NCBI GenBank assembly: GCA_003446375.1
Contig: DMAW01000092.1
Location: forward strand, 1 to 26,121
Source: Eubacteriaceae bacterium
Lineage (GTDB): Bacteria; Bacillota; Clostridia; Eubacteriales; Alkalibacteraceae
Reading direction: 5' to 3'
DNA: 26,121 nt
Part shown: positions 6,360 through 14,720 of the stretch, one piece after another
Position numbering within the stretch: the stretch's first letter is position 1
Layout: every line of letters begins with the position of its first letter
The notes under the pieces: generated by a model
The model's input: the letters and a program-made list of their open reading frames with translations, nothing else
Databases searched by the model: none
What the model was told of the DNA's origin: nothing
Position numbers and translations under genes: made by a program

Positions 6360-6391
6360 AGGGACTGATTCTTTAAATTGAATCAGTCCCT
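6360..6391 (-). terminator. Rho-independent terminator of the ccpN-yqfL-ppdK operon
   Basis: A perfect 12-bp stem, AGGGACTGATTC / GAATCAGTCCCT, with an 8-nt loop, 19 bp after the ppdK stop. On the minus strand it is followed by TTGTTTGTGTG. A second small hairpin (TTTGTG / CACAAA) follows about 10 bp later. Confidence 0.82.
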
Positions 6392-6409
6392 GAAATTCAT
6401 ATATTCATA

Positions 6410-9061
6410 TTATTTTGATAAGTCGCTTCCTTGCTTGCCGGTGGCCCTTAAGGCTGTTTGTGCCGCTGCAAGCCTTGCGATAGGCACTCTAAAAGGTGAA
6501 CATGAAACGTAATCGAGTCCTACCTTATGGAAAAACTCTATGGATTTTGGATCTCCTCCATGCTCTCCGCAGACTCCCATCTTCAATTTGGGTTTTGTGT
6601 TCCTTCCAAGTTTTACTGCCATGTCCACTAATTTGCCCACACCCTCAACATCAACGCTTTGGAATGGGTCATCAGGGAGGACTTCCTTTTCTTTGTACTC
6701 AGATATAAACTTGCCTGCATCGTCTCTTGAAAAACCAAATGTCATTTGAGTCAAGTCATTTGTTCCAAAGGAGAAGAAATCAGCATCCTTTGCGATTTCG
6801 TCTGCAATCACAGCCGCTCTAGGCACTTCGATCATTGTTCCCACAAGATAGTCGATTTTACTTCCCTTTTCACTTATAACCTTTTCGACAGTGTCGACTA
6901 CTATTTTTTTGACATAATCAAGCTCTGCCTTTATTCCCACCAAAGGAATCATTATTTCCGGTATTATTGTAGTATTTTCTTCCTGTTCAACTTCTATGGC
7001 TGCTTCTATAATTGCCTGTGCCTGCATCTGGGCAATTTCAGGATAAGTAATTGCCAGCCTGCAGCCTCTGTGCCCTAACATTGGGTTGAATTCTTGCAAA
7101 CTATGGATTACTTCTTTTATATCATTTACTGCCATTTCCATCTCGTTTGCCAAATCTATTATATCTTTTTCTTCCGAAGGCAGGAATTCATGCAAAGGAG
7201 GATCTAAAAGCCTTATGGTAACCGGTTTTCCCTTCATAACGGCAAAGAGTCCTTTAAAATCGGATTTTTGCATAGGTAGCAACTTGTTCAATGCTTTTTG
7301 CCTTTGAGCCTTATTTTCTGACAAAATCATTTCTCTAACTGCAGGTATCCTGTCCTCTTCGAAAAACATGTGCTCCGTCCTGCAAAGCCCTATGCCTTCT
7401 GCTCCAAAGGATAAAGCAGTTTTTGCATCTCTTGGAGTATCTGCATTGGTTCTCACACCAAGCTTCCTCTTGGAATCTGCCCAAACCATCAACTTGGCAA
7501 AATCACCGGAAAGAGTAGGTTCGACAGTCTTTATGCTTCCTTTGTAAATTTTACCTGTGCTCCCATCAAGGGATATGTATTCGCCTTCCTGTATCCTAAT
7601 CTCCCCGATAGCAAATATCTTTAATTCCTCATCTACCTTTACCGTTTCACAGCCTGCAACGCAACACTTGCCCATTCCTCTGGCAACAACTGCCGCATGA
7701 GAAGTCATTCCTCCTCTGGATGTCAGTATTCCTTGAGATACGTTCATTCCTTCGATATCCTCAGGCGACGTTTCCTTCCTTACAAGTATTACCTTATCTC
7801 CGGCTGCAGCGGCTTTTACCGCATCATCAGCATTAAAATAGACTTTGCCGGTAGCTGCTCCTGGAGATGCCGGAAGCCCGGTTGCAATTGGAGTGGCCAT
7901 ATCCATAGTGGCAGCATCAAATGTAGGATGCAACAGCTGGTCAAGCTGTTTTGGATCGATTCTAAGAACAGCCTCATCCTCAGTAAGAAGCCCTTCTTCA
8001 ACCATTTCAACTGCAACTCTAAGAGAAGCATTGATGGTTCGCTTGCCATTTCTGGTCTGGAGTATGTATAGTTTGCCTTGTTCGATGGTGAACTCTATAT
8101 CCTGCATATCTTTGTAATGTGTTTCAAGATTTACGGTTATCTTTTCAAACTGATCGTACACATCCGGCATTATTTCCTTAAGCTCATCAATTGATTTTGG
8201 GGTTCTTATCCCTGCTACGACATCTTCACCCTGAGCATTCATTAAAAATTCTCCGTAAAGCTTTTTCTCTCCAGTTGCAGGATTTCGCGTAAACGCGACA
8301 CCTGTTCCGGAATCTTCTCCCATATTTCCAAAAACCATGGATTGAACATTTACAGCAGTTCCTAGATTATGAGGTATGTCGTAAAGATTTCTGTAAGCAA
8401 TCGCCCTAGCGTTGTTCCATGATCTAAAGACGGCATTGATGGATTCAATTAGCTGCTCATTGGGATCTTGAGGGAATTCCTTACCCGTTTCCTTTTTGAC
8501 TATGCCTTTGTATTCGTCTACTATGTCTTTTAAATCAACTACCGTGAGTTGAGTATCGTTTTCGTATCCATTTTTATCTTTATGCTTATCAAGCACTGCC
8601 TCGAATTTAAATTTAGGTATATCTAAAACTACATCCGAGAACATTTGTATGAATCTTCTGTAGCTATCGTATGCAAATCTCATGTTGTCCGTCTTCTCGC
8701 CAATAGCCATAACCGTTTGGTCATTTAGCCCCAGGTTAAGGATCGTGTCCATCATGCCAGGCATGGAAAATGCCGCGCCTGACCTTACAGATACCAATAG
8801 AGGATTAACCCTATCTCCAAATTTTTTGCCTGTTTTTTCTTCAATTGTCTTTAAATCTAAGTGGATCTGGGCAATAATCTCATCATTGATTCTTTTGCCG
8901 TTTTCATAATAGGTTCTGCATGCATCTGTAGATACGGTAAGCCCCGGCGGTACAGGAAGACCTATATTGGTCATTTCCGCCAAGTTGGCTCCTTTTCCTC
9001 CAAGCAGAGCTTTCATTGACGCATTTCCTTCTTCAAAAAGATAAACATATTTTTTACTCAT
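6410..9061 (-). CDS. ppdK: Pyruvate, phosphate dikinase
   Basis: PPDK interconverts pyruvate + ATP + phosphate and phosphoenolpyruvate + AMP + PPi in the cytoplasm. In anaerobes it serves PPi-linked glycolysis or gluconeogenesis. The 883-residue chain has the N-terminal ATP-grasp domain (GGKGANLAEM, 21-30; SVRSGAAFSMPGMMDT, 91-106), the swivelling phosphohistidine domain with GGMTSHAAVVARG, catalytic H455 and the regulatory T453 two residues before it, and the C-terminal PEP/pyruvate barrel ending in GVCGEHGGDP with catalytic C831. H455 and C831 carry the same numbers as in the Clostridium symbiosum enzyme as I know it. The start overlaps the stop of the regulatory protein gene by 4 bp, which implies translational coupling. 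A terminator follows. Confidence 0.98.
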   Translation of the reverse strand: MSKKYVYLFEEGNASMKALLGGKGANLAEMTNIGLPVPPGLTVSTDACRTYYENGKRINDEIIAQIHLDLKTIEEKTGKKFGDRVNPLLVSVRSGAAFSMPGMMDTILNLGLNDQTVMAIGEKTDNMRFAYDSYRRFIQMFSDVVLDIPKFKFEAVLDKHKDKNGYENDTQLTVVDLKDIVDEYKGIVKKETGKEFPQDPNEQLIESINAVFRSWNNARAIAYRNLYDIPHNLGTAVNVQSMVFGNMGEDSGTGVAFTRNPATGEKKLYGEFLMNAQGEDVVAGIRTPKSIDELKEIMPDVYDQFEKITVNLETHYKDMQDIEFTIEQGKLYILQTRNGKRTINASLRVAVEMVEEGLLTEDEAVLRIDPKQLDQLLHPTFDAATMDMATPIATGLPASPGAATGKVYFNADDAVKAAAAGDKVILVRKETSPEDIEGMNVSQGILTSRGGMTSHAAVVARGMGKCCVAGCETVKVDEELKIFAIGEIRIQEGEYISLDGSTGKIYKGSIKTVEPTLSGDFAKLMVWADSKRKLGVRTNADTPRDAKTALSFGAEGIGLCRTEHMFFEEDRIPAVREMILSENKAQRQKALNKLLPMQKSDFKGLFAVMKGKPVTIRLLDPPLHEFLPSEEKDIIDLANEMEMAVNDIKEVIHSLQEFNPMLGHRGCRLAITYPEIAQMQAQAIIEAAIEVEQEENTTIIPEIMIPLVGIKAELDYVKKIVVDTVEKVISEKGSKIDYLVGTMIEVPRAAVIADEIAKDADFFSFGTNDLTQMTFGFSRDDAGKFISEYKEKEVLPDDPFQSVDVEGVGKLVDMAVKLGRNTKPKLKMGVCGEHGGDPKSIEFFHKVGLDYVSCSPFRVPIARLAAAQTALRATGKQGSDLSK

Positions 9062-9879
9062 AATGACTCCCCCTCGCGAATGATAGATAATATTATGCTA
9101 GCGGTTTCCTCTATAGCTTTTGTTGAGACATTGATTACAGGACACCGCAATTTATGAAAAAGTTTCTCTGCATAATCGAGTTCATTTAAAATACGCTCCA
9201 TATTTGCGTAATTTGCAGTATAATCTAGACCTAAAGCTTTAAGCCTTTCCATTCGAATGTGGTTAAGCTTATCTGGGTCATTTGTCAACCCTATGATTTT
9301 ACCCTTGATCGATTCAAAGAGCTCCTTAGGAGGCTCAACTTCAGGGACCAAAGGAATATTTGCGACTTTAATATTTTTGTGAGCCAAGTACATGCTAAGA
9401 GGCGTCTTAGAAGTTCTTGAAATACCTAAAAGAACCACATCTGCCTTTTTTATGCCTCTTGAATCCTTGCCGTCATCGTATTTTACTGCAAATTCAATTG
9501 CTTCTACCTTTTTAAAATAATCAGCATCAAGTCTCCTATTGAGACCGGCTTCATAAAGCGGTTCTTTTTTTGTCATTATGCGCAGGGCATCAATAACCGG
9601 ACCCAAGACGTCTATAGACGGGATACCGTATTCTTCGCATTTGTTTTTCATATGCTCTTTCATCTCAGGAACGACCAATGTGTAGACTACGATGGAATTA
9701 TCTCCTCTTGCTTCGTAGAGTATCTCGTCTATTTGATCTTTCTCCAAAACAAATGGATATCTTTTGATATCGCTTATGCTTGTATTGAACTGAATCTTGC
9801 CCGCTTTTGCAACAAGTTCTCCTGTTTCTCCCAAAGAATCGGATATTACATATATAACTCCTCTTTTATTTGCATGCAT
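9058..9879 (-). CDS. yqfL: Pyruvate phosphate dikinase regulatory protein (bifunctional kinase / pyrophosphorylase)
   Basis: This DUF299-family enzyme inactivates PPDK by ADP-dependent phosphorylation of the threonine next to the catalytic histidine and reactivates it by phosphate-dependent removal. The 273-residue protein carries the family P-loop GISRTSKT (152-159) and the N-terminal VISDSLGETGE signature. Its target, T453 of PPDK, is present in the next gene. A longer frame starts at 9900, but the ATG at 9879 is preferred because GAGGGGG lies 8 nt upstream. The gene follows ccpN at 13 bp and overlaps ppdK by 4 bp. Related proteins act on PEP synthase in other bacteria; the neighbouring ppdK makes PPDK the substrate here. 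Confidence 0.95.
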   Translation of the reverse strand: MHANKRGVIYVISDSLGETGELVAKAGKIQFNTSISDIKRYPFVLEKDQIDEILYEARGDNSIVVYTLVVPEMKEHMKNKCEEYGIPSIDVLGPVIDALRIMTKKEPLYEAGLNRRLDADYFKKVEAIEFAVKYDDGKDSRGIKKADVVLLGISRTSKTPLSMYLAHKNIKVANIPLVPEVEPPKELFESIKGKIIGLTNDPDKLNHIRMERLKALGLDYTANYANMERILNELDYAEKLFHKLRCPVINVSTKAIEETASIILSIIREGESL

Positions 9880-9892
9880 AATATGTCCCCCT

Positions 9893-10534
9893 CTAATCAT
9901 TTCCGATCTTTACCATCATTCGTGTAATGGTCGTTTTAGATATTTTGCCTATTACCTTAAGTTTTTCAGATCCGTCATCATCATTTACTTTTTCAACTAC
10001 CGGGAGTGAATCCACCCGGTGATCTATAATCTTTACTGCAGCATCGAATATGGATTCATCAGATTCGCAATAAACTATATTTGGCATTCTCGTCATTATC
10101 ATTGCTACAGGCAAAGTTTTTATATCGTGGTTACCTAGAGTTATTTTTATAAAGTCTTTTCTTGAAACAACCCCCGAGAGATATCCTTTGTTTTGTACAT
10201 AAATATTTCCCGTATCTTCTAAAAACATCGTGACGATGGCATCATAAACAGTAGTATCTTCAGATACCACAACAGGCACGCTTTTAACGTCCATCACATT
10301 TATGTTTTTTATAAAGCTGCCCATCACGCTGATTAGAGATTTGCCCGAATAATAATATCCAACCTTGGGCCTAGCTTCCAAAATACCCATCATTGTCAGT
10401 ATAGTTAAATCAGGCCTCAGCGTAGCCCGGGTCAAGTTTATTTTATCTGCAATATGCTCGCTAGTAATTGGCTGATTTTCCTTAACAATGTCCAAAATTT
10501 CCATTTGCCTTTTTGTAAGTTGTATGATAGCCAC
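9893..10534 (-). CDS. ccpN: CcpN-type transcriptional repressor (HTH plus two CBS domains)
   Basis: CcpN represses gluconeogenic genes in Bacillus subtilis in response to energy or glycolytic state. This 213-residue protein has the family helix-turn-helix at about 5-45 (TKRQMEIL, ITSEHIADKINLTRATLRPDLTILTM) and two CBS domains (about 75-135 and 140-205) with MFLEDTGNIYV, VVSRKDF and MIMTRMPNIVY. CBS pairs usually bind adenine nucleotides. It is first in an operon with the PPDK regulatory protein and ppdK. The start codon is unclear: the GTG at 10534 gives the family N-terminus but lies inside the GGAGGTG ribosome binding site. ATC (10528) or ATA (10525) would be better spaced. Confidence 0.93.
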   Translation of the reverse strand: MAIIQLTKRQMEILDIVKENQPITSEHIADKINLTRATLRPDLTILTMMGILEARPKVGYYYSGKSLISVMGSFIKNINVMDVKSVPVVVSEDTTVYDAIVTMFLEDTGNIYVQNKGYLSGVVSRKDFIKITLGNHDIKTLPVAMIMTRMPNIVYCESDESIFDAAVKIIDHRVDSLPVVEKVNDDDGSEKLKVIGKISKTTITRMMVKIGND

Positions 10535-10580
10535 CTCCCAAGGTTATATGTGTTCTATTAATACATCTGATTATGAATAA

Positions 10581-10591
10581 AGTATAACATA
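10581..10591 (-). promoter_or_regulatory. Candidate CcpN operator
   Basis: TATGTTATACT on the minus strand matches every position of the B. subtilis CcpN consensus as I recall it (TRTGHYATAYW). It lies just downstream of the -10 at 10597-10602, a repressing position, and about 50 bp before ccpN. This suggests autoregulation of the ccpN-yqfL-ppdK operon. No second exact copy was seen nearby. Confidence 0.55.
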
Positions 10592-10596
10592 TTATT

Positions 10597-10624
10597 TGTA
10601 TAATGTTTATATTTTTTTGTACAA
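10597..10624 (-). promoter_or_regulatory. Possible promoter of the ccpN-yqfL-ppdK operon
   Basis: On the minus strand, TTGTAC (10619-10624), a 16-bp spacer and TATACA (10597-10602), in the 99-bp gap after the glyS stop. A second possible -10, TATACT, lies inside the CcpN-like box. No terminator separates it from glyS, so some readthrough is possible. Confidence 0.5.
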
Positions 10625-10633
10625 TTTTTGTAC

Positions 10634-12022
10634 TTAGTATGCAATGTTGTCATTTATATGCTTTACCAACTCTTCGACGCTGATCCTGACTTGTTCCATT
10701 GTATCTCTGTCCCTTACTGTTACCGTCCCATCTTCAAGAGTATCAAAGTCAATGGTTATGCAGTATGGCGTGCCGATTTCGTCCTGTCTTCTATATCTCT
10801 TGCCTATGCTTCCTGCCTCATCATAATCTATCATGAAGTTTTTAGCCAATTTTTCATATACCTCAAGAGCTTTTTCTTTAAGTTTTTTGGTCAATGGCAG
10901 GACTGCGCATTTAAATGGTGCCAATGCAGGATGTATTCTCAATACAGTTCTTGAATCTTTTTCGTCTATTTGCTCAGTTTCAAATCCGTTGCACAAGAAG
11001 GCGAGGAGCACTCTATCGACACCTAATGAAGGCTCTATGCAGTATGGCACATACTTTTCATTTGTCGTTGGATCTGTATATCTTAAATCTTTTCCACTGT
11101 GGTTTTGGTGTTGGGTCAGGTCATAGTCAGTTCTATCTGCAATCCCCCACAGTTCTCCCCACCCAAACGGGAATTTAAATTCGAAATCTGTAGTGGCATT
11201 GCTGTAGTGAGAAAGTTCATCCTCTGAATGATCTCTAAGTCTTAGATTGTCTTCTTTTATTCCTAAGCCTAAGATCCATTTTCTGCAAAACTCTTTCCAA
11301 TAATCAAACCATTCTAAATCCTCTCCCGGCTTACAGAAAAATTCAAGTTCCATTTGCTCAAACTCTCTTGTTCTGAATATAAAGTTTCCCGGCGTTATTT
11401 CATTTCTGAAAGACTTGCCGATTTGAGCAATGCCAAAAGGTATCTTTTTTCTAGAAGATCTTTGTATATTGGCAAAGTTTACAAAAATACCTTGAGCTGT
11501 TTCAGGTCTTAAAAATATTTCATTTGCGCTATCTTCAGTTACTCCTTGGAAAGTCTTAAACATCAGGTTAAACTGTCTTATATCTGTATAATCAAATGCG
11601 CCACAGTTAGGACAGCTGATCTTGTGTTCATTAATAAACTCAAGCATCTTCTGGTTATCCCATCCATCTACGATTATCTCTTCATTTTTGTCAAATGCAT
11701 AATCTTCAATGAGCTTGTCAGCTCTATATCTCGTCTTGCATTTCTTGCAATCCATTAAAGGATCGTTAAACCCTCCTACATGGCCTGAAGCTTCCCATGT
11801 CTTCGGATTCATTAAAATCGCCGAATCTATCCCTACATTATAAGGAGACTCTTGAACGAATTTCTTCCACCATGCTTTCTTGATGTTATTCTTAAGCTCA
11901 ACTCCGATAGGACCGTAATCCCAACTGTTTGCAAGTCCTCCGTATATTTCTGAGCCTGGATAAATGATTCCTCTCATCTTGCAGATGCTTACAATTTCAT
12001 TCATGTTAAGTTCTTTATTCAT
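10634..12022 (-). CDS. glyS: Glycyl-tRNA synthetase, alpha2 homodimer type
   Basis: This class II synthetase charges tRNA-Gly with glycine. The 462-residue chain has class II motif 2 (FRNEI followed by FIFRTREFEQ), motif 3 (EPSLGVDRVLLAFL), the glycine-binding LRPETAQG (171-178), and an inserted zinc-ribbon-like cysteine set (C92, C95, C137, C140). The C-terminal anticodon-binding domain starts with APFKCAVLPL. It is the archaeal/eukaryotic-like single-chain type, unlike the alpha2-beta2 GlyQ/GlyS of many bacteria. The ATG at 12022 has GGAGG 6 nt upstream. A T-box leader ends just before it, so expression should follow tRNA-Gly charging. Confidence 0.97.
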   Translation of the reverse strand: MNKELNMNEIVSICKMRGIIYPGSEIYGGLANSWDYGPIGVELKNNIKKAWWKKFVQESPYNVGIDSAILMNPKTWEASGHVGGFNDPLMDCKKCKTRYRADKLIEDYAFDKNEEIIVDGWDNQKMLEFINEHKISCPNCGAFDYTDIRQFNLMFKTFQGVTEDSANEIFLRPETAQGIFVNFANIQRSSRKKIPFGIAQIGKSFRNEITPGNFIFRTREFEQMELEFFCKPGEDLEWFDYWKEFCRKWILGLGIKEDNLRLRDHSEDELSHYSNATTDFEFKFPFGWGELWGIADRTDYDLTQHQNHSGKDLRYTDPTTNEKYVPYCIEPSLGVDRVLLAFLCNGFETEQIDEKDSRTVLRIHPALAPFKCAVLPLTKKLKEKALEVYEKLAKNFMIDYDEAGSIGKRYRRQDEIGTPYCITIDFDTLEDGTVTVRDRDTMEQVRISVEELVKHINDNIAY

Positions 12023-12048
12023 TGTTATCCTCCATAAATTTATTTTAT

Positions 12049-12240
12049 AAAAATAAAAATCCCCTGCTTAAAGTAAGCAAGGGACGATTTTTACCGCGGT
12101 TCCACCCTAGTTGGCATTTAAACAATGCCCGTCTTTACAATAAGATGCTCAGAAGCTCCATTCGACAACCTGTATGGGAAAGCTCACACCATCCTTTCCT
12201 CGCTTGGCATACTTAAATCATCTACTCTTCTTCATCATAG
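12049..12240 (-). promoter_or_regulatory. T-box riboswitch, glycine-type (specifier GGA)
   Basis: The T-box sequence AGGGTGGAACCGCGG is intact at 12094-12108, and its TGGA can pair with the CCA end of uncharged tRNA. Stem I runs from about 12236 to 12144, with the AGTA motif near its 5' side and a GGTGTGAGC distal segment. In the specifier loop the triplet GGA (12157-12159) sits in CGAATGGAGC, in the position of GGC in B. subtilis glyQS. The terminator is an 11-bp stem (12060-12084, 3-nt loop) followed by a T-rich run to 12049. Uncharged tRNA-Gly should favour readthrough. The promoter is not clear; TATGCT at 12239-12244 or TATGAT at 12234-12239 may be the -10. Confidence 0.93.
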
Positions 12241-12291
12241 CATAGATATAAAATTTTCAATAATTAACTTAACAAATTTCACTTGCATTTG

Positions 12292-13035
12292 TCAATTGTT
12301 ATTTAACAGGAAATCAAAAGACCTATTTCGTTTGCCTGTATGGTATTCCAACATTTTGTTCAATGCCACTGTCAAAGGCAACAATCCGTCAGGATACTTT
12401 GACTTGTTTTTTATTTTCGATATTGGCATGTTCTGCAGCTTTAGTAAAAATTCCACCTGCTCTTTTGAACATTTGATTGCGTTTTTGTTTTCTTTTGCGC
12501 ACTCATCACACGTAAGTCCTCCTAGTTCCCATGAGAACCAAAAATATTCAGCTTCTTTTGAACATTTTTGACAACACCTCAAATCAGGCGCAAAACCCAG
12601 ATATCCAAGCAACTTAACTTGAAAAGTCAATAATATGATTTCATCTTTAGCAACTAAGCCTTCGTTCATAAAGTATAGAAGGTTGAGTATCAACCTAAGG
12701 GCACTTTCATCTGATTCGTACTCTTCATAGGCCTGATTGATAACTTCTGCCATATATGCTGCTTTTGAGAGCTTATCCAAGTCGTTTCTCAGCTTATGAA
12801 AAGACTCTATCATCTCAGCTTGGTTCAGATATGCAAAACTCCTGCCCGTATAATAGACAAAGTTGCAGTAGCTAAAAAGCTGTGTGACTCCTACATATAT
12901 GCTTTTAGTGTTTCTAGCCCCCTTGGCTATCGCGGTTATCTTTCCCGACTCCTTTGTGAATAATGTTATTATCTTATCGTTTTCTCCATAATTTATCGAC
13001 TTTATGACCAATCCGGCCGCCTTTTCCATGGACAT
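12292..13035 (-). CDS. recO: DNA repair protein RecO
   Basis: RecO loads RecA onto SSB-coated single-stranded DNA with RecR in recombinational repair. The 247-residue protein has an N-terminal OB-fold (GLVIKSINYGENDKIITLFTK, then GKITAIAKGARN), a helical middle, and a zinc-binding module with CxxC (CCQKC, near 155) and a second CDEC pair, as in Firmicutes RecO. The ATG at 13035 has AGGT 7 nt upstream. It follows era by 5 bp. In Bacillus the same neighbours occur, with a tiny gene (yqzL) between recO and era; here there is no room for one. Confidence 0.95.
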   Translation of the reverse strand: MSMEKAAGLVIKSINYGENDKIITLFTKESGKITAIAKGARNTKSIYVGVTQLFSYCNFVYYTGRSFAYLNQAEMIESFHKLRNDLDKLSKAAYMAEVINQAYEEYESDESALRLILNLLYFMNEGLVAKDEIILLTFQVKLLGYLGFAPDLRCCQKCSKEAEYFWFSWELGGLTCDECAKENKNAIKCSKEQVEFLLKLQNMPISKIKNKSKYPDGLLPLTVALNKMLEYHTGKRNRSFDFLLNNN

Positions 13036-13040
13036 TGATT

Positions 13041-13943
13041 CTACCTGTTTTTATCCTGACCGTACCCGAAGCTCCTCAAATCAAAATCCTTATCGCGCCA
13101 ATCTTGCTTTACCTTGACCCACAACTGAAGGTTGATGCGTATTCCTAGAAGATTTTCGATATCGCGCCTGGCCATGGTTCCAATTTTTTTGAGCATAGCT
13201 CCACCTTTACCGATGATTATGCCTTTATGTGATTTTTTTTCTGTATATATAGTAGCTTCAATATCCATCAAGTCAGACTTTTTTCTTTCTTTCATGGACA
13301 TTATTTCTACAGCTATGCCATGGGGTATCTCCTCATCTAGGCAAATAAGAGCCTTTTCTCTTATCATCTCAGCTACTATTACTTTTTCAGGTTGTTCGGT
13401 TATAGTATCTTCAGGAAAGTACATAGGGCCTTCTGGCAGGTATTTCTCCATTGTCTCTACCAACCTGTCCACGTTCTCTCCTGTTGAAGCACTTATTGGA
13501 ATAATCTCTTCAAAAAAATCATATTCCTTCATCATGGCTATTTTTTCAAGTATTTGTTCTTTTTTCACAGTATCTATTTTATTTATCACCAGTATCTTTG
13601 GTATATCTACGTCCTTTAGCACATCTAAAATAAATCTATCGCCGGGTCCGGGCAATTTCATATCATCAATCAAAAACAATACCAGGTCAACATCCTTCAT
13701 TGCAGATGTTGCCCCATCTACCATCATATTTCCAAGCTTGTTTTTGGGTTTGTGTATTCCCGGAGTATCTAGAAATATCATTTGTGATGTATCTGTTGTA
13801 TGGACACATCTGATGACGTTTCTTGTAGTCTGGGGCTTGGATGATATAATGACCATCTTTTCACCTAAAATATTGTTCAAAAGAGTAGACTTGCCTACGT
13901 TAGGTCTTCCTACTATGCTTATAAATCCCGATTTGAAACTCAT
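13041..13943 (-). CDS. era: GTPase Era
   Basis: Era is a ribosome-assembly GTPase that binds the 3' end of 16S rRNA. All G motifs are visible in the 300-residue chain: G1 GRPNVGKST (12-20), G3 DTPGIH, G4 NKID and G5 SAS. The C-terminal KH domain contains the GIIIGKGGAMLKKIG RNA-binding loop. Length is typical. GGAGG lies 8 nt before the ATG. It lies 3 bp after the cdd stop, in the conserved recO-era-cdd-dgkA-ybeY cluster, where several products act in 16S rRNA maturation. Confidence 0.98.
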   Translation of the reverse strand: MSFKSGFISIVGRPNVGKSTLLNNILGEKMVIISSKPQTTRNVIRCVHTTDTSQMIFLDTPGIHKPKNKLGNMMVDGATSAMKDVDLVLFLIDDMKLPGPGDRFILDVLKDVDIPKILVINKIDTVKKEQILEKIAMMKEYDFFEEIIPISASTGENVDRLVETMEKYLPEGPMYFPEDTITEQPEKVIVAEMIREKALICLDEEIPHGIAVEIMSMKERKKSDLMDIEATIYTEKKSHKGIIIGKGGAMLKKIGTMARRDIENLLGIRINLQLWVKVKQDWRDKDFDLRSFGYGQDKNR

Positions 13944-13946
13944 CTT

Positions 13947-14357
13947 TCATTCCTCCAAAAAGTCTTGTCTTGAAAATCCATGAGGCAGCAGTTCTTCCAA
14001 AGTGTAGACTTTTATTTCTTTTTTTGAATTAGTTAAAATAATTTTAGCTTCTTTATTAAATTCGTTTATGACCTGCCTGCATATCCCGCACGGAAATGTT
14101 TCTTCTTCATTCGATCCTACGATTGCTATCGCCTTGATAATTCTATTGCCTTTTGATATTCCCTTGAATATCGCAGTCCTTTCGGCGCAGTTTGAAGCTC
14201 CATAAGATGCATTTTCTATATTGCAGCCGCTATATATCTCTCCGTCTTCCATTAAAACCGCCGATCCGACCTTGAAATTTGAATACGGAGCGTATGCATG
14301 ATCCATGCTATTGAAGGCAACCTTTAATAGCTCTTGATAATTTTTCAATTCATCCAT
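13947..14357 (-). CDS. cdd: Cytidine deaminase
   Basis: This enzyme hydrolyses cytidine and deoxycytidine to uridine and deoxyuridine in pyrimidine salvage. The 136-residue tetrameric-type enzyme has the zinc site C57-A-E (catalytic E59) and PCGICRQ (C90, C93), plus the nucleoside-binding GCNIENASYG. The ATG at 14357 is chosen over the frame start at 14375 because GAGAGGT lies 6 nt upstream; it then overlaps the dgkA 3' end by 13 bp. The partial pyrimidine-nucleoside phosphorylase at the right edge belongs to the same salvage route, but it is not adjacent. Confidence 0.97.
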   Translation of the reverse strand: MDELKNYQELLKVAFNSMDHAYAPYSNFKVGSAVLMEDGEIYSGCNIENASYGASNCAERTAIFKGISKGNRIIKAIAIVGSNEEETFPCGICRQVINEFNKEAKIILTNSKKEIKVYTLEELLPHGFSRQDFLEE

Positions 14358-14716
14358 TTTATGACCTCTCCCCAAATTCTGCCCCAGAATATTGAAATCC
14401 CTACTATTACAGCGATTATTGCATTTAACAAAACTGCTCCTGCTGCTACGTCTTTTGCAATTTTTGCAGTTTCATCATACTCCATAGTAGCCAAATCTAC
14501 AGCTTTCTCTATAGAGGTGTTGAACATCTCGCTTGTAATTACCAAGCTGAATGTTATAAAAAGAGCGAGCCATTCATTTATTTCAATGCTAAAATAAAGC
14601 CCCGCAGCAGTTACAGCTGAGGCAAAAATAAAATGTATCCGCATATTCCTCTGGGTCTTTAAACAATATAAAACCCCTTCAAACGCATACTTAAAACTCC
14701 TTATTAACGCATTCAT
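14345..14716 (-). CDS. dgkA: Diacylglycerol kinase family protein (probably undecaprenol kinase)
   Basis: A small 123-residue integral membrane lipid kinase. Three transmembrane helices are visible (about 28-45, 48-65 and 92-112), with the active-site segment E63-x-x-N-x-x-x-E70-x-x-x-D74 and AKDVAAGAVLLNA (about 87-99). Gram-positive members in this operon position mostly phosphorylate undecaprenol and recycle the cell-wall carrier lipid; that assignment rests on the family and not on visible residues. A ribosome binding site (AAGGTGAT) precedes the ATG. It lies 4 bp after ybeY and overlaps cdd. Confidence 0.94.
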   Translation of the reverse strand: MNALIRSFKYAFEGVLYCLKTQRNMRIHFIFASAVTAAGLYFSIEINEWLALFITFSLVITSEMFNTSIEKAVDLATMEYDETAKIAKDVAAGAVLLNAIIAVIVGISIFWGRIWGEVIKWMN

Positions 14717-14720
14717 GCAA

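Noticed and set aside
5668..6409. Prophage or integrative element inserted at tRNA-Ala
   Set aside because: No integrase, no repeat of the tRNA 3' end, and no foreign gene set. The only gene is a small membrane protein with local promoter signals.
6496..8117. Several plus-strand open frames of 70-124 codons
   Set aside because: All are shadows of ppdK, whose catalytic residues and full length are intact.
12266..12295. TTGACA at 12290-12295 as the -35 of the glyS promoter
   Set aside because: At 16-18 bp the downstream hexamers (TTAAGT, TAAGTT) match -10 poorly, and the site touches the recO stop codon. The real promoter is more likely near 12234-12260, but it is not clear.
13132..13983. A 283-codon open frame on the plus strand
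   Set aside because: It lies wholly antisense to era, which has all GTPase motifs and a good ribosome binding site. The antisense product is serine/isoleucine-rich with no recognisable domain.
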